A DNA stretch of 7,089 nucleotides from Deltaproteobacteria bacterium. Lineage in GTDB: Bacteria > Desulfobacterota_C > Deferrisomatia > Deferrisomatales > JACRMM01. Every line of letters starts with the position of its first letter. Position 1 is the stretch's first letter. The translations under genes and the position numbers were made by a program. Shown here piece by piece: positions 1-7,040 of the stretch. Location: the NCBI GenBank assembly GCA_016218905.1, contig JACRCS010000008.1:1-7089 (forward strand). The letters run 5' to 3'. The notes beneath the pieces are model-generated. The model did not search any database and had not been told where the DNA came from. It was given only the letters and a program-made list of their open reading frames with translations.

Positions 1-9
1 AGAGGGCGA

Positions 10-639
10 TCAAACCGAGGCTGGGGCGGCCGGCGCGAGGGCCATGGCGATGCGCCGGTCCCCCCAGCCGAAGACGATGCGGGGCGCCTCGGGGGCCGGG
101 TCCGGATCCCTGAGGACGATCCAGGTCCCCTCGCCGGGGAAGACGCCTTCGATGGAGACGACGAGCAGCCCTGCCGCCCTGGCCTTTCGGAGCAGCGCTT
201 CGGCCGTGCTCCTCAGGGGGGCGGTGAACCAGGCAGGGCCGCCGAAGCGAGCCCGCTTCAGGTCGAACGAATCGCGCGCGAAGCCCTTGAGCCTGCCGCA
301 CGCCTCTTCATCCCAGGAGACCTTGTCCCAGGCCTCTCCGACTTCTTCCAGATAGACGCCCAGCGGACCTTCCGATCCGGCGGGGGGCTCCGCCGAGCCC
401 GACGGCCCCTTGGGCTCCGGAGCGGTCTCGAAGGCCTTCTCGAGGAGCCGCGCGAGGGCGTCGTGCACCCGGCCGTAGGTCTCCATCTCCATGCAGCCGG
501 TAAGGATGCCCGCGACGAACGCGGCGGAGAGGTCGACGGAGGTCTGGGCGTCCAGCACCCCTTCCGTCCGGGCGAGGCTCACGGCCTGGGCGAGGGCCAC
601 GAAGGTCTTGGCGTCACGGGATACCATCGAAGTCTTCAT
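10..639 (-). CDS. hypothetical protein, last gene of the mre-rodA operon
   Basis: I do not recognise this 209-residue protein. The ATG at 639 is chosen because GGGAGG (645-650) sits 5 nt before it; a TTG six codons upstream would overlap that ribosome binding site. No signal peptide or membrane segment is visible, so it is probably cytoplasmic. Residues 8-72 look helical, including a run around 12-24 and another around 57-72. Residues 73-93 form a Pro/Gly/Ser/Glu-rich linker. Residues 94-157 are mixed and charged, with AWDKVSWDEEA at 103-113. The C-terminal part (158-201) alternates hydrophobic residues like beta strands (LLVVSIEGVF, TWIVLRD, RIVFGWGDRRIAMAL). It starts 19 nt after the rodA stop on the same strand, so co-transcription with the elongation genes is likely. 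A role in envelope growth is only inferred from position. Proteobacterial operons often carry rlpA or a lytic enzyme hereabouts, but this protein shows no motif of either. Confidence 0.8.
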   Translation of the reverse strand: MKTSMVSRDAKTFVALAQAVSLARTEGVLDAQTSVDLSAAFVAGILTGCMEMETYGRVHDALARLLEKAFETAPEPKGPSGSAEPPAGSEGPLGVYLEEVGEAWDKVSWDEEACGRLKGFARDSFDLKRARFGGPAWFTAPLRSTAEALLRKARAAGLLVVSIEGVFPGEGTWIVLRDPDPAPEAPRIVFGWGDRRIAMALAPAAPASV

Positions 640-644
640 CGTCG

Positions 645-650
645 CCTCCC
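645..650 (-). promoter_or_regulatory. ribosome binding site that sets the start of the terminal hypothetical gene
   Basis: On the minus strand GGGAGG is followed by 5 nt and then ATG at 639. This favours the internal ATG over the TTG at 657, which lies upstream of the Shine-Dalgarno sequence. The site falls in the 19-nt gap after the rodA stop codon, so the gene can be initiated independently of rodA translation. Confidence 0.7.
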
Positions 651-658
651 GCGGCAAT

Positions 659-1762
659 CTAAAGCCTCTTGGAGAACCGGCGCAACCGGATGCTCAGAAG
701 GATGCCGGCCACGAGGTACGTCGTCAGCACCGACGAGCCCCCGTAGGAGAAGAGCGGCAGGGGCACTCCTACCACCGGAAGGCATCCCGTGACCATCCCG
801 ATGTTGACGGCCACGTGGAAGAAGAGGATCGAGGTGACCCCGACGGCCAGGAGCCGCCCGAACGTGTCCCGCGCCTTCGCCGCGATGTCGAGCCCCCAGA
901 GGATCAGGAGCGCGTACAGGGCGAGCACCGCCAGCGTGCCGACGAAGCCCCACTCCTCCGCGAGGACCGAGAAGATGAAGTCGGTGTGGCGCTCGGGGAG
1001 GAACCGGAGTCTCGCCTGGGTGCCGTGGAGGAAGCCCTTCCCGAGGAGCTGGCCGGACCCCACGGCGATCTTCGATTGGATGATGTGGTAGCCGGCGCCG
1101 AGGGGATCTCTCTCGGGGTCGAGGAAGGTGAGGATCCGCTGCCGCTGGTAGTCCTTGAGGAACGCCCAGCCGGCCGGAGCCCCCACCAGGAGGGCTCCCG
1201 AGAGACCGATGAGCACGTTCCTGCGCACCCCGTGGAAGAGGATGATGGACGCCGCGACGGCCCCGACGAGGACAGCCGTGCCGAGGTCGGGCTGGACGAG
1301 GACGAGCCCGATCGGGACGAGGGTCGCCGCGATGGGCAGCCACAAGGTCTTGAGCCCATAGGGCGGAAGCTTCTCCTCGCGGGCGAGGAGGTGGGAGACG
1401 ATGACGGCGATGCCGACCTTGATGAACTCGGAGGGCTGGATCTTGATGGGCCCCAGGGCGAGCCAGCGCTGGGCCCCCATCGTGGCCCGCCCGAAGGCGA
1501 GCACGCCGACCAGCATGAGCAGGAGGCAGAGATAGAGGGGGAGCGAGAGCGCCCGGAAGTGGTGGTAATCGAAAGCGACGACGCAGACCATCGCGGCGAA
1601 GGCGATGGCGAGCCACTGGAGCTGGCGGACGGCGAAGGGCGCCACGGAGCCGTCGCTCTCGTGACTCGCGCTCCAGAGCACCGCGACCCCGAACGCCGAG
1701 AGGAGGAGCAGGAGCCCCAGGAAGCCGTGATCGAGCTGGGAGAGCCAGCCCCGCTTGCTCAC
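659..1762 (-). CDS. rodA: RodA, rod-shape SEDS peptidoglycan glycosyltransferase
   Basis: This is a polytopic inner-membrane enzyme of the SEDS family that polymerises lipid II into glycan strands during lateral-wall growth, in partnership with PBP2. Its 367 residues match the usual RodA length. About ten hydrophobic segments are visible, the first at 13-30. Family hallmarks include GAQRW (96-100), KIQPSEFIK (107-115) and QPDLGTA (157-163). The periplasmic loop motif LPERHTDFIFS (255-265) contains Asp261, which aligns with the essential catalytic Asp of known RodA proteins. The C-terminal PLPLFSYGGSS (334-344) is also conserved. The start is GTG at 1762, whose GTGA overlaps the mrdA stop by 4 nt, with a G-rich GGAGGGG just upstream. 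Together these support translational coupling to PBP2. FtsW is the main alternative, but the KIQPSEF and RHTDFIFS signatures and the mrdA neighbour indicate RodA. The stop is TAG at 659-661. Confidence 0.97.
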   Translation of the reverse strand: MSKRGWLSQLDHGFLGLLLLLSAFGVAVLWSASHESDGSVAPFAVRQLQWLAIAFAAMVCVVAFDYHHFRALSLPLYLCLLLMLVGVLAFGRATMGAQRWLALGPIKIQPSEFIKVGIAVIVSHLLAREEKLPPYGLKTLWLPIAATLVPIGLVLVQPDLGTAVLVGAVAASIILFHGVRRNVLIGLSGALLVGAPAGWAFLKDYQRQRILTFLDPERDPLGAGYHIIQSKIAVGSGQLLGKGFLHGTQARLRFLPERHTDFIFSVLAEEWGFVGTLAVLALYALLILWGLDIAAKARDTFGRLLAVGVTSILFFHVAVNIGMVTGCLPVVGVPLPLFSYGGSSVLTTYLVAGILLSIRLRRFSKRL

Positions 1763-3609
1763 GGCCCCTCCCCCACCAGGGCGAGCGTCGCCCCGCCGGG
1801 TTTCGCTCCCAGCGAATCCCGGTACGCCTCGACCACCGCCTTGGCCACGGGCGCCGCCGCCGAGCCGCCGTGGCCGCCGTGCTCGACGAGCACCGAAACC
1901 GCGATCTTCGGCGCTTCGGCGGGAGCGTAGCAGACGAAGAGGGCGTGGTCCTGGTACTCCCAGGCCTTGCTCCCATCGCCGCCGGTGACCTGGGCGGTGC
2001 CGGTCTTTCCCGCGACGGGAAAGTCCTTCACCTCGGCCGCACCCCCGGTACCTCCCGGGCCCGCGACCACTTGGCGCAGCCCCTGGCGCACGAGGGCCAG
2101 GTGCTCCGGACGGAAGGGGAGCTTGTCGACCACTTTAGGCGGAATCTCCTCCAGCGGCCGCCCCTCGGCGTCGTTGATGCGCGTGACGAGGCGGGGCAGC
2201 ATCCGCAGGCCCTCGGGGTGCCCCACCGTGGCCGCCATGACGGCGAGCTGGAGCGGCGTCGCGAGGTCGTAGCCCTGGCCGATGGCGATGGAGAGCGTTT
2301 CGCCCGGAAACCACGGCTGCTTTCGGACCTCCCTTTTCCACTTGCTCGAAGGGATGAGGCCCGAGCGCTCCCCCGGCAGGTCGATCCCGGTGGGACTGCC
2401 GAGGCCGAGGTGGACGACGTTGTCGTGGATCCGGTCGACGCCCAGGTTGATTCCGAGCTGGTAGAAATAGACGTCGCACGACCGGGCCAGGGCGGTTTCG
2501 AGCTCCACCCGGCCGTGGCCCTCCTTCCGCCAGCACCGGAACCAACGGGCGCCGAAGCGCATGCCCCCGGGGCAGAAGGCGGGTGTGTGGGCGTTGATCC
2601 GCCCCTCGGTCAGCCCGGCGAGCGCCATTGCGATCTTGTAGGTGCTCCCCGGAGGGTAGGCGCCCTGGATCGCGCGGTTCTGGAGGGGGTGGAGGGGATC
2701 CAGGGCGAGCTCCCGCCACTTCTTCGGCGATACGCCCCGGGCGAAGTCATTGGGATCGAAGCTCGGTTTCGAGACCATCGTCAGGACGTCCCCGGTGGCG
2801 ATCTCCAGCGCGACGACGGCCCCCACCCGATCGCCCAGGGCATCCTCGGCCGCCTTCTGGAGCCGGCGATCGATCCCGAGCACGAGAGTCCGGCCCGGCT
2901 TGGGAGGCTGCTCGGCGAGGACTCCGAGCTTTCGGCCCTGGACGTTCACCTCCACCTGCTCTCCCCCCGCCTCGCCGCGGATCTTCCCCTCCCACGCCCA
3001 CTCGATTCCGTTTCTGCCGAGGAAGTCCCCGGGCTCGTACTCGGCGTAGGCGGGGATGGCGAGCTCGTCTCCCGAGATCTCGCCCACGTAGCCGAGGGCG
3101 GGGCCGGCCATGGGCCCGTTGGGGTAGTTGCGCACGGGGCTCGGCTGCACGTAGACGCCGGGGAGCTCCAACCGGTGGGCCTCCACCGTAGCCATCTCCG
3201 CCCTGGAGAGATCGCGCTTGATGATGCGGGCCTTCCAGGGGGGAGGGCCGGGGCCCTCGAGAATCTTGGCAACGTCCTCCGGGGCGAGCGACAGGTTGGC
3301 GGCGAGCCAGGAGTAAACGAAGGAGCGCCACGAGCGCGGGATATCGGCAGGGATGGCGACGGCGTTGAATGCGGCCCGCACGTCCGCGAGCACTTCCCCC
3401 TCCCGATCGAAGAGGATTCCGCGGGGGCCCGGGATGCGCTCGATGCGGATCCGGTTATTCTCGCTCAGGTATCGGTAGCGGTTTCCCTGGATGATCTGGA
3501 GCCACGCGAGTCGGAGCGACAGGACGGCGAAGACGGAGCCGGCGAGGAAGACGCACGCGAGGAAACGCACGCGCAGCTGGCTCCGCGTCAGCGACAGCGG
3601 CGAGATCAA
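1759..3609 (-). CDS. mrdA: Penicillin-binding protein 2, elongation-specific D,D-transpeptidase
   Basis: This class B PBP cross-links nascent lateral-wall peptidoglycan in the periplasm with RodA. The product has 616 residues. It has a short cytoplasmic N-terminus, a membrane anchor at about 16-38, a dimerisation/pedestal region at about 56-230 (with GPRGILFDREGEVLA at 61-75) and a transpeptidase domain at about 260-595. The active-site motifs are STYK (322-325, nucleophile Ser322 and Lys325), SCD (377-379; Asp in the third position is common in PBP2) and KTG (535-537). Cys346, Cys359, His365 and Cys378 are placed like the zinc ligands described in some PBP2 proteins. I place the start at TTG 3609: AGGAG at 3616-3620 lies 6 nt upstream, it overlaps the mreD stop as TTGA, and the reading frame further upstream does not look like protein. 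An ATG at 3918 would overlap most of mreD and is unlikely. The four-base GTGA overlap with rodA is typical of the RodA-PBP2 pair. Confidence 0.96.
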   Translation of the reverse strand: MISPLSLTRSQLRVRFLACVFLAGSVFAVLSLRLAWLQIIQGNRYRYLSENNRIRIERIPGPRGILFDREGEVLADVRAAFNAVAIPADIPRSWRSFVYSWLAANLSLAPEDVAKILEGPGPPPWKARIIKRDLSRAEMATVEAHRLELPGVYVQPSPVRNYPNGPMAGPALGYVGEISGDELAIPAYAEYEPGDFLGRNGIEWAWEGKIRGEAGGEQVEVNVQGRKLGVLAEQPPKPGRTLVLGIDRRLQKAAEDALGDRVGAVVALEIATGDVLTMVSKPSFDPNDFARGVSPKKWRELALDPLHPLQNRAIQGAYPPGSTYKIAMALAGLTEGRINAHTPAFCPGGMRFGARWFRCWRKEGHGRVELETALARSCDVYFYQLGINLGVDRIHDNVVHLGLGSPTGIDLPGERSGLIPSSKWKREVRKQPWFPGETLSIAIGQGYDLATPLQLAVMAATVGHPEGLRMLPRLVTRINDAEGRPLEEIPPKVVDKLPFRPEHLALVRQGLRQVVAGPGGTGGAAEVKDFPVAGKTGTAQVTGGDGSKAWEYQDHALFVCYAPAEAPKIAVSVLVEHGGHGGSAAAPVAKAVVEAYRDSLGAKPGGATLALVGEGP

Positions 3610-4118
3610 AGCGTTCTCCTGGCGAGGTCCCTCGCCGGGCGCCTGCCGGCCATGATCTCCATGGCCAGGAAGACGACGGGGAGGCAGAGCGCCTCGGCCA
3701 GCGCCTGTCTCCAGACGGCGGCGCCGATCACGGGAAGAGGGAAGGGCCGGGAGAGGGAGAGAGCGCTCATCAGCCAGGCGGCCGCGGCATCGGCGAAGGC
3801 GGCGGCCGCTCCCAGGGGGAGGAGCAGGACGGGATAGTCGTCGAAGAACACGCCCCGAAAGGGGCGCCCGAAGCCATAGAGGGCGAGGCGCAGTCCCGCG
3901 CCGAAGGCGAGAGAGCACCCGGAGGCCGCGTCGAGGGCAATCCCGGAGAGGACCGCGAGGAGGGGGCCACCGCTGGGGAGGCCCGTCAGCGCGGCCCAGA
4001 GGACGAGCGACCGGGTGACGTCCGGGCGCCAGGAGTCGGAGAGGACGGCGGAGAGGAGGGTGGTCTGTCCGAGCAGGCCCAGGCCGAGCAGGAGAAACCA
4101 GGAGAAGTGGGCTCTCAC
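3606..4118 (-). CDS. mreD: MreD, rod-shape-determining integral membrane protein
   Basis: MreD is a small integral membrane component of the elongasome that interacts with MreC and tunes PBP2-RodA activity. The 170-residue product is close to the usual family length (about 160-180) and almost wholly hydrophobic, with segments at about 5-24, 36-65 (two short passes), 68-84, 95-119 and 128-156. The segment around GIALDAASG (59-67) followed by AFGAGLRLALYGFGRP (71-86) fits the family pattern of a conserved Asp and small residues in a membrane helix followed by a G-x-G region. The start is GTG at 4118, overlapping the mreC stop as GTGA. The nearby GGGGAG is only 3 nt away, so initiation may rely on coupling from mreC. 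MreD is poorly conserved in sequence, so the call rests on topology, length and position between mreC and mrdA. Confidence 0.92.
   Translation of the reverse strand: MRAHFSWFLLLGLGLLGQTTLLSAVLSDSWRPDVTRSLVLWAALTGLPSGGPLLAVLSGIALDAASGCSLAFGAGLRLALYGFGRPFRGVFFDDYPVLLLPLGAAAAFADAAAAWLMSALSLSRPFPLPVIGAAVWRQALAEALCLPVVFLAMEIMAGRRPARDLARRTL
3616..3620 (-). promoter_or_regulatory. ribosome binding site supporting a TTG start for mrdA
   Basis: AGGAG on the minus strand lies inside the last codons of mreD, 6 nt before TTG at 3607-3609. The TTG overlaps the mreD TGA stop. No ATG or GTG with comparable spacing is available in this frame near the start of the conserved protein, so the site decides the start. 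Confidence 0.7.
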
Positions 4119-4936
4119 GTGCTCCCCGCCGGGGGCGGAAGCCCCACGAAGACCTCTTCGACGCGCGCCAGATCTACGCTCGTCCTGAGCTCCGCCGCCT
4201 GAAAGACGCCGGCCTTGGCGGCTTCCACCCGGTTGATCTCTCCCACGAGCAGGCCCTTGGGGAAGATGCCGCCCAGGCCCGAAGTCACGACCCGGTCTCC
4301 CACGACCGCGCCGTCGGCCCGAGCGAGATAGAGGATCCGGCAGGCCGCCTCGAGGCGCCCCTCCACGACCACCGGCGCGCGGGTTCGCTGGATCAGGCCG
4401 TCCACCGCGGAGCTCGTGTCGGTGATGAGGAGGACGCGGCTCCAGGAGGAGCCCACCTGGTAGATCTTCCCTACGACGCCCTCCGGGGTGACCACCGGGC
4501 AATCCCGGCTGATGCCGTCGTCGGTGCCCTTGTCGAGGACGAGCGTCCGGAACCAGGTGGAGGCGCTCCGACTCACCACCCGGGCCGGCACGAGGGGAAG
4601 CTCGGCGCTCTCCTTGAAACGAAGCAGAGCACGCAGGCGCCGGTTCTCCTGGGCGACTTCCCAGACCGCCAGCAGCTCCTTGCGAAGCTCGGCGTTCTGC
4701 TTGCGCAGCAGCCCCGCCTCACGCTCCGCCCCCGCGAGGAGGAGATACCGCTCCACCACGCTCGCCAGCGAGTGCGCGGCGCCCGAGACGACGGACTGGG
4801 CCCCCGCGCCGACGAGGGCCACGGAGGGGCGGGAGACCAGCGGGTCTTCGCGGTGGGGGATGGCCACTACGAGGACCCCCGAGGCGAGCCCCAGCCCGAT
4901 CACCGCCCACCGATGACGCCACAAGAAGCTGAACAC
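4115..4936 (-). CDS. mreC: MreC, rod-shape-determining periplasmic scaffold protein
   Basis: MreC is a bitopic membrane protein whose periplasmic domain binds and activates PBP2 and links it to MreD and cytoplasmic MreB. The chosen product has 273 residues. It has a short cytoplasmic N-terminus (FSFLWRHRW), one membrane helix at about 10-26 and a coiled coil at about 62-107 (ERYLLLAGAEREAGLLRKQ and on). Two beta domains follow. The characteristic sequences are ARVVSRSASTWFRTLVLDKG (118-137), TPEGVVGKI (150-158), and GDRVVTSGLGG (213-223) followed by IFPKGLLVGEI (224-234). The start is GTG at 4936, with GGAG at 4943-4946 placed 6 nt upstream. An ATG at 5065 would extend 43 residues into the mreB coding region and those residues look non-native. 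A TTG a few codons downstream (Leu5) is a less likely alternative. Its stop overlaps the mreD start. Confidence 0.95.
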   Translation of the reverse strand: MFSFLWRHRWAVIGLGLASGVLVVAIPHREDPLVSRPSVALVGAGAQSVVSGAAHSLASVVERYLLLAGAEREAGLLRKQNAELRKELLAVWEVAQENRRLRALLRFKESAELPLVPARVVSRSASTWFRTLVLDKGTDDGISRDCPVVTPEGVVGKIYQVGSSWSRVLLITDTSSAVDGLIQRTRAPVVVEGRLEAACRILYLARADGAVVGDRVVTSGLGGIFPKGLLVGEINRVEAAKAGVFQAAELRTSVDLARVEEVFVGLPPPAGST

Positions 4937-4942
4937 TGGAGT

Positions 4943-4946
4943 CTCC
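4943..4946 (-). promoter_or_regulatory. ribosome binding site supporting a GTG start for mreC
   Basis: GGAG on the minus strand is 6 nt upstream of GTG at 4934-4936, directly after the hairpin in the mreB-mreC gap. It places the start after the mreB stop instead of at the in-frame ATG inside mreB. Confidence 0.65.
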
Positions 4947-4952
4947 GTCAGC

Positions 4953-4968
4953 TCCGAGGAATCTCGGA
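4953..4968 (-). other. perfect inverted repeat (hairpin) between mreB and mreC
   Basis: On the minus strand TCCGAG and CTCGGA flank an ATTC loop, forming a perfect 6-bp stem with a 4-nt loop. It lies in the 43-nt gap between the mreB stop and the mreC start, only 6 nt before the mreC Shine-Dalgarno GGAG. No T-run follows, so it is not a classical intrinsic terminator. Possible roles are an RNA processing or stability element that protects the 3' end of mreB mRNA, or a modulator of mreC initiation. The structure is seen; the role is inferred. Confidence 0.5.
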
Positions 4969-4979
4969 AGAACCCCGGG

Positions 4980-6014
<1,035 letters not shown>

Positions 6015-6064
6015 CTACGTCCTGTCGTGGGAGGAAGACGAGGGCGAAGGCCTGAAAAGATGCC

Positions 6065-6094
6065 AGTGTAGCAGACCGATTTCCGGACGATCAA
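6065..6094 (-). promoter_or_regulatory. predicted sigma-70-type promoter of the mre operon
   Basis: On the minus strand TTGATC (6089-6094, 4 of 6 matches to the -35 consensus) and TACACT (6065-6070, 4 of 6 to the -10 consensus) are separated by 18 nt. The -10 lies about 50 nt upstream of the mreB ATG. The area is noticeably less GC-rich than the coding sequence. This is the best promoter-like pair I see in the 216-nt divergent intergenic region. Transcription from it would cover mreB through the terminal hypothetical gene. It was identified by eye only. Confidence 0.5.
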
Positions 6095-6218
6095 GGACGG
6101 GCTTGGCTGCGAGATTTTGGACGAGCCGGTGCACGGCGCCGGCGCGCGGGCCTTCCCTATGCGGCCCCTCGATCCTATCTTGTGCATGTCTCCAATCACG
6201 GTTTGGGGCGCTCGGCCC

Positions 6219-6224
6219 GGGAGG
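6219..6224 (+). promoter_or_regulatory. ribosome binding site of the small secreted protein gene
   Basis: GGGAGG is followed by 6 nt and then ATG at 6231. This strong site selects the internal ATG, which begins a clean signal peptide, over the longer in-frame ATG at 6117. A weak -10-like TATCTT lies at 6176-6181, without a convincing -35 partner. Confidence 0.65.
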
Positions 6225-6230
6225 TCGGTC

Positions 6231-6497
6231 ATGAGCAGCGGTCGTCTGGCAAGAATCCTTCTGATCGGTTCGCTGGCGTTGGCAGCGTTCGGTTCGGCGA
6301 GATCGGCCGAGTGGCAGCCCGGGACCGTGGAGCCGGACCGTGAAGAGCCGGGGCAGCCGTGCGGCGTCTTCAAGATCGAGCCCGGCCGGGCGTACTTCGA
6401 TCGCTGCGAGGAACCCGGCCTGGGGCCGAACGAGCGCATCGGCGGCGCGCCGCGCTCCGTCATGCACCCGGACGAGGGGCCGACGGCCGGGGGCTGA
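6231..6497 (+). CDS. small predicted secreted protein with two cysteines
   Basis: I do not recognise this 88-residue protein. It begins with a Sec-type signal peptide: positively charged start (MSSGRLAR), hydrophobic core ILLIGSLALAAF (9-20), and possible cleavage after Ala23 or Ala26. The mature part is about 62-65 residues, rich in Gly, Pro and Glu. It has Cys44 and Cys59 spaced 15 apart, which could form a disulphide in the periplasm, around a short strand-like segment (CGVFKIEPGRAYFDRC). The start is supported by GGGAGG 6 nt upstream, and third-position G/C bias is strong in the mature region. There is no lipobox: no Cys near the cleavage site. The gene is transcribed divergently from mreB, so the two may share a regulatory region, but a link to cell shape is only a guess. 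An opposing minus-strand frame over this region lacks comparable signals. Confidence 0.65.
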   Translation: MSSGRLARILLIGSLALAAFGSARSAEWQPGTVEPDREEPGQPCGVFKIEPGRAYFDRCEEPGLGPNERIGGAPRSVMHPDEGPTAGG

Positions 6498-6510
6498 CCG
6501 TTCTCGGGTC

Positions 6511-6529
6511 GGGCCTTTCTGCCCTTTTT
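6511..6529 (+). terminator. possible intrinsic terminator of the small secreted protein gene
   Basis: GGGC (6511-6514) and GCCC (6521-6524) flank a CTTTCT loop and are followed immediately by five T (6525-6529), then CTT. The element begins 13 nt after the stop of the plus-strand gene. The stem is only 4 bp, so it is weak by usual standards. On the other strand the hairpin is not followed by T, so it would not serve the response regulator. The rest of the convergent gap up to 6602 shows nothing further. Confidence 0.4.
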
Positions 6530-6602
6530 CTTCAGGCGCTACGGAAGAGTGCTAACGCACGTTGGGAACCTGCAACCCAGAGGGGACCGAACGTAGAATT
6601 TC

Positions 6603-6965
6603 CTACTGCATTCCCATGACACGCCGGGCCTTCCGGAGCAAGGTCTCCTTGTCGAAGGGCTTCACCAGGAAGTCGTTTGCGCCGGCCTCGATTGCGCTCA
6701 TCATGTTCTGCATCGTGGTATCGCCGCTGACGATGACCACGGGCACCTGATTCCCGCTGGCGCGAAGGGCCCTGAGCACCGCAATTCCGCTCATGCCGGG
6801 CAGCGTGAGATCCAGAAACACGCACCGATACCGCTTCTGGGCTAATAGCCCCAAAGCTTCCTCGCCATCCTCGGCCTCGTCGGAGGCCTCGATCCCGATC
6901 TCACGTACATAGCTGGCGATCACCTTGCGCATCGTCGAGGAGTCGTCGACGATCAACACACGCAT
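6603..6965 (-). CDS. CheY-like single-domain response regulator
   Basis: This is a stand-alone phosphoreceiver domain of 120 residues, the typical CheY size, with no DNA-binding or enzymatic output domain. It accepts phosphate from a histidine kinase and acts through protein-protein contact in the cytoplasm. The acidic pocket is Asp7-Asp8 (RVLIVDDSS), the phosphoacceptor is Asp52 in FLDLTLPGMSG (50-60), the conserved Ser/Thr is Ser80 (VVIVSGD), the aromatic switch position is Phe99, and the conserved Lys is Lys102 in VKPF. The ATG at 6965 has a purine-rich G tract about 9 nt upstream. It is convergent with the small secreted protein gene and separate from the mre operon. The name cheY is withheld because no chemotaxis gene is visible; it could equally serve motility, development or another phosphorelay. 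Confidence 0.93.
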   Translation of the reverse strand: MRVLIVDDSSTMRKVIASYVREIGIEASDEAEDGEEALGLLAQKRYRCVFLDLTLPGMSGIAVLRALRASGNQVPVVIVSGDTTMQNMMSAIEAGANDFLVKPFDKETLLRKARRVMGMQ

Positions 6966-6998
6966 GGTCGCGTTCCCCCCTCCGGGTCCGGCAACAAG

Positions 6999-7017
6999 GG
7001 AAGCCCGTGTGGCTTCC
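6999..7017 (-). terminator. 7-bp hairpin, possible terminator upstream of the response regulator
   Basis: On the minus strand GGAAGCC and GGCTTCC flank a 5-nt loop (ACACG), a perfect 7-bp stem. It is followed by CTTGTTG, a weak U-rich tail. It lies between the putative end of the edge gene (7041) and the response regulator start (6965), so it may terminate the former. It could instead sit in the leader of the regulator mRNA. No promoter pair is evident in the 75 nt between the two genes. Confidence 0.4.
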
Positions 7018-7040
7018 AGGGGACTCGTCCGGACCAGCGA

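Noticed and set aside
491..1930. Open frame of 479 codons on the plus strand opposite rodA and its flanks
   Set aside because: It spans three real minus-strand genes and its product is a low-complexity Glu/Asp/Arg/Gly sequence typical of antisense shadows.
636..1976. 446-codon minus-strand frame overlapping rodA in another phase
   Set aside because: The translation is Arg/Pro/Ala-rich and overlaps the fully conserved RodA coding frame.
1870..3837. Long open frame (655 codons) on the plus strand opposite mrdA
   Set aside because: It mirrors the conserved PBP2 gene in a GC-rich sequence, where antisense stop codons are rare. The translation is rich in Arg, Gly, Asp and Pro with no recognisable motif, and no convincing start site was found.
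3610..3918. Upstream extension of PBP2 to an ATG at 3918
   Set aside because: The extra 103 residues are Arg/Pro-rich, overlap mreD almost entirely, and lack similarity to the PBP2 N-terminus. The TTG at 3609 has a good ribosome binding site.
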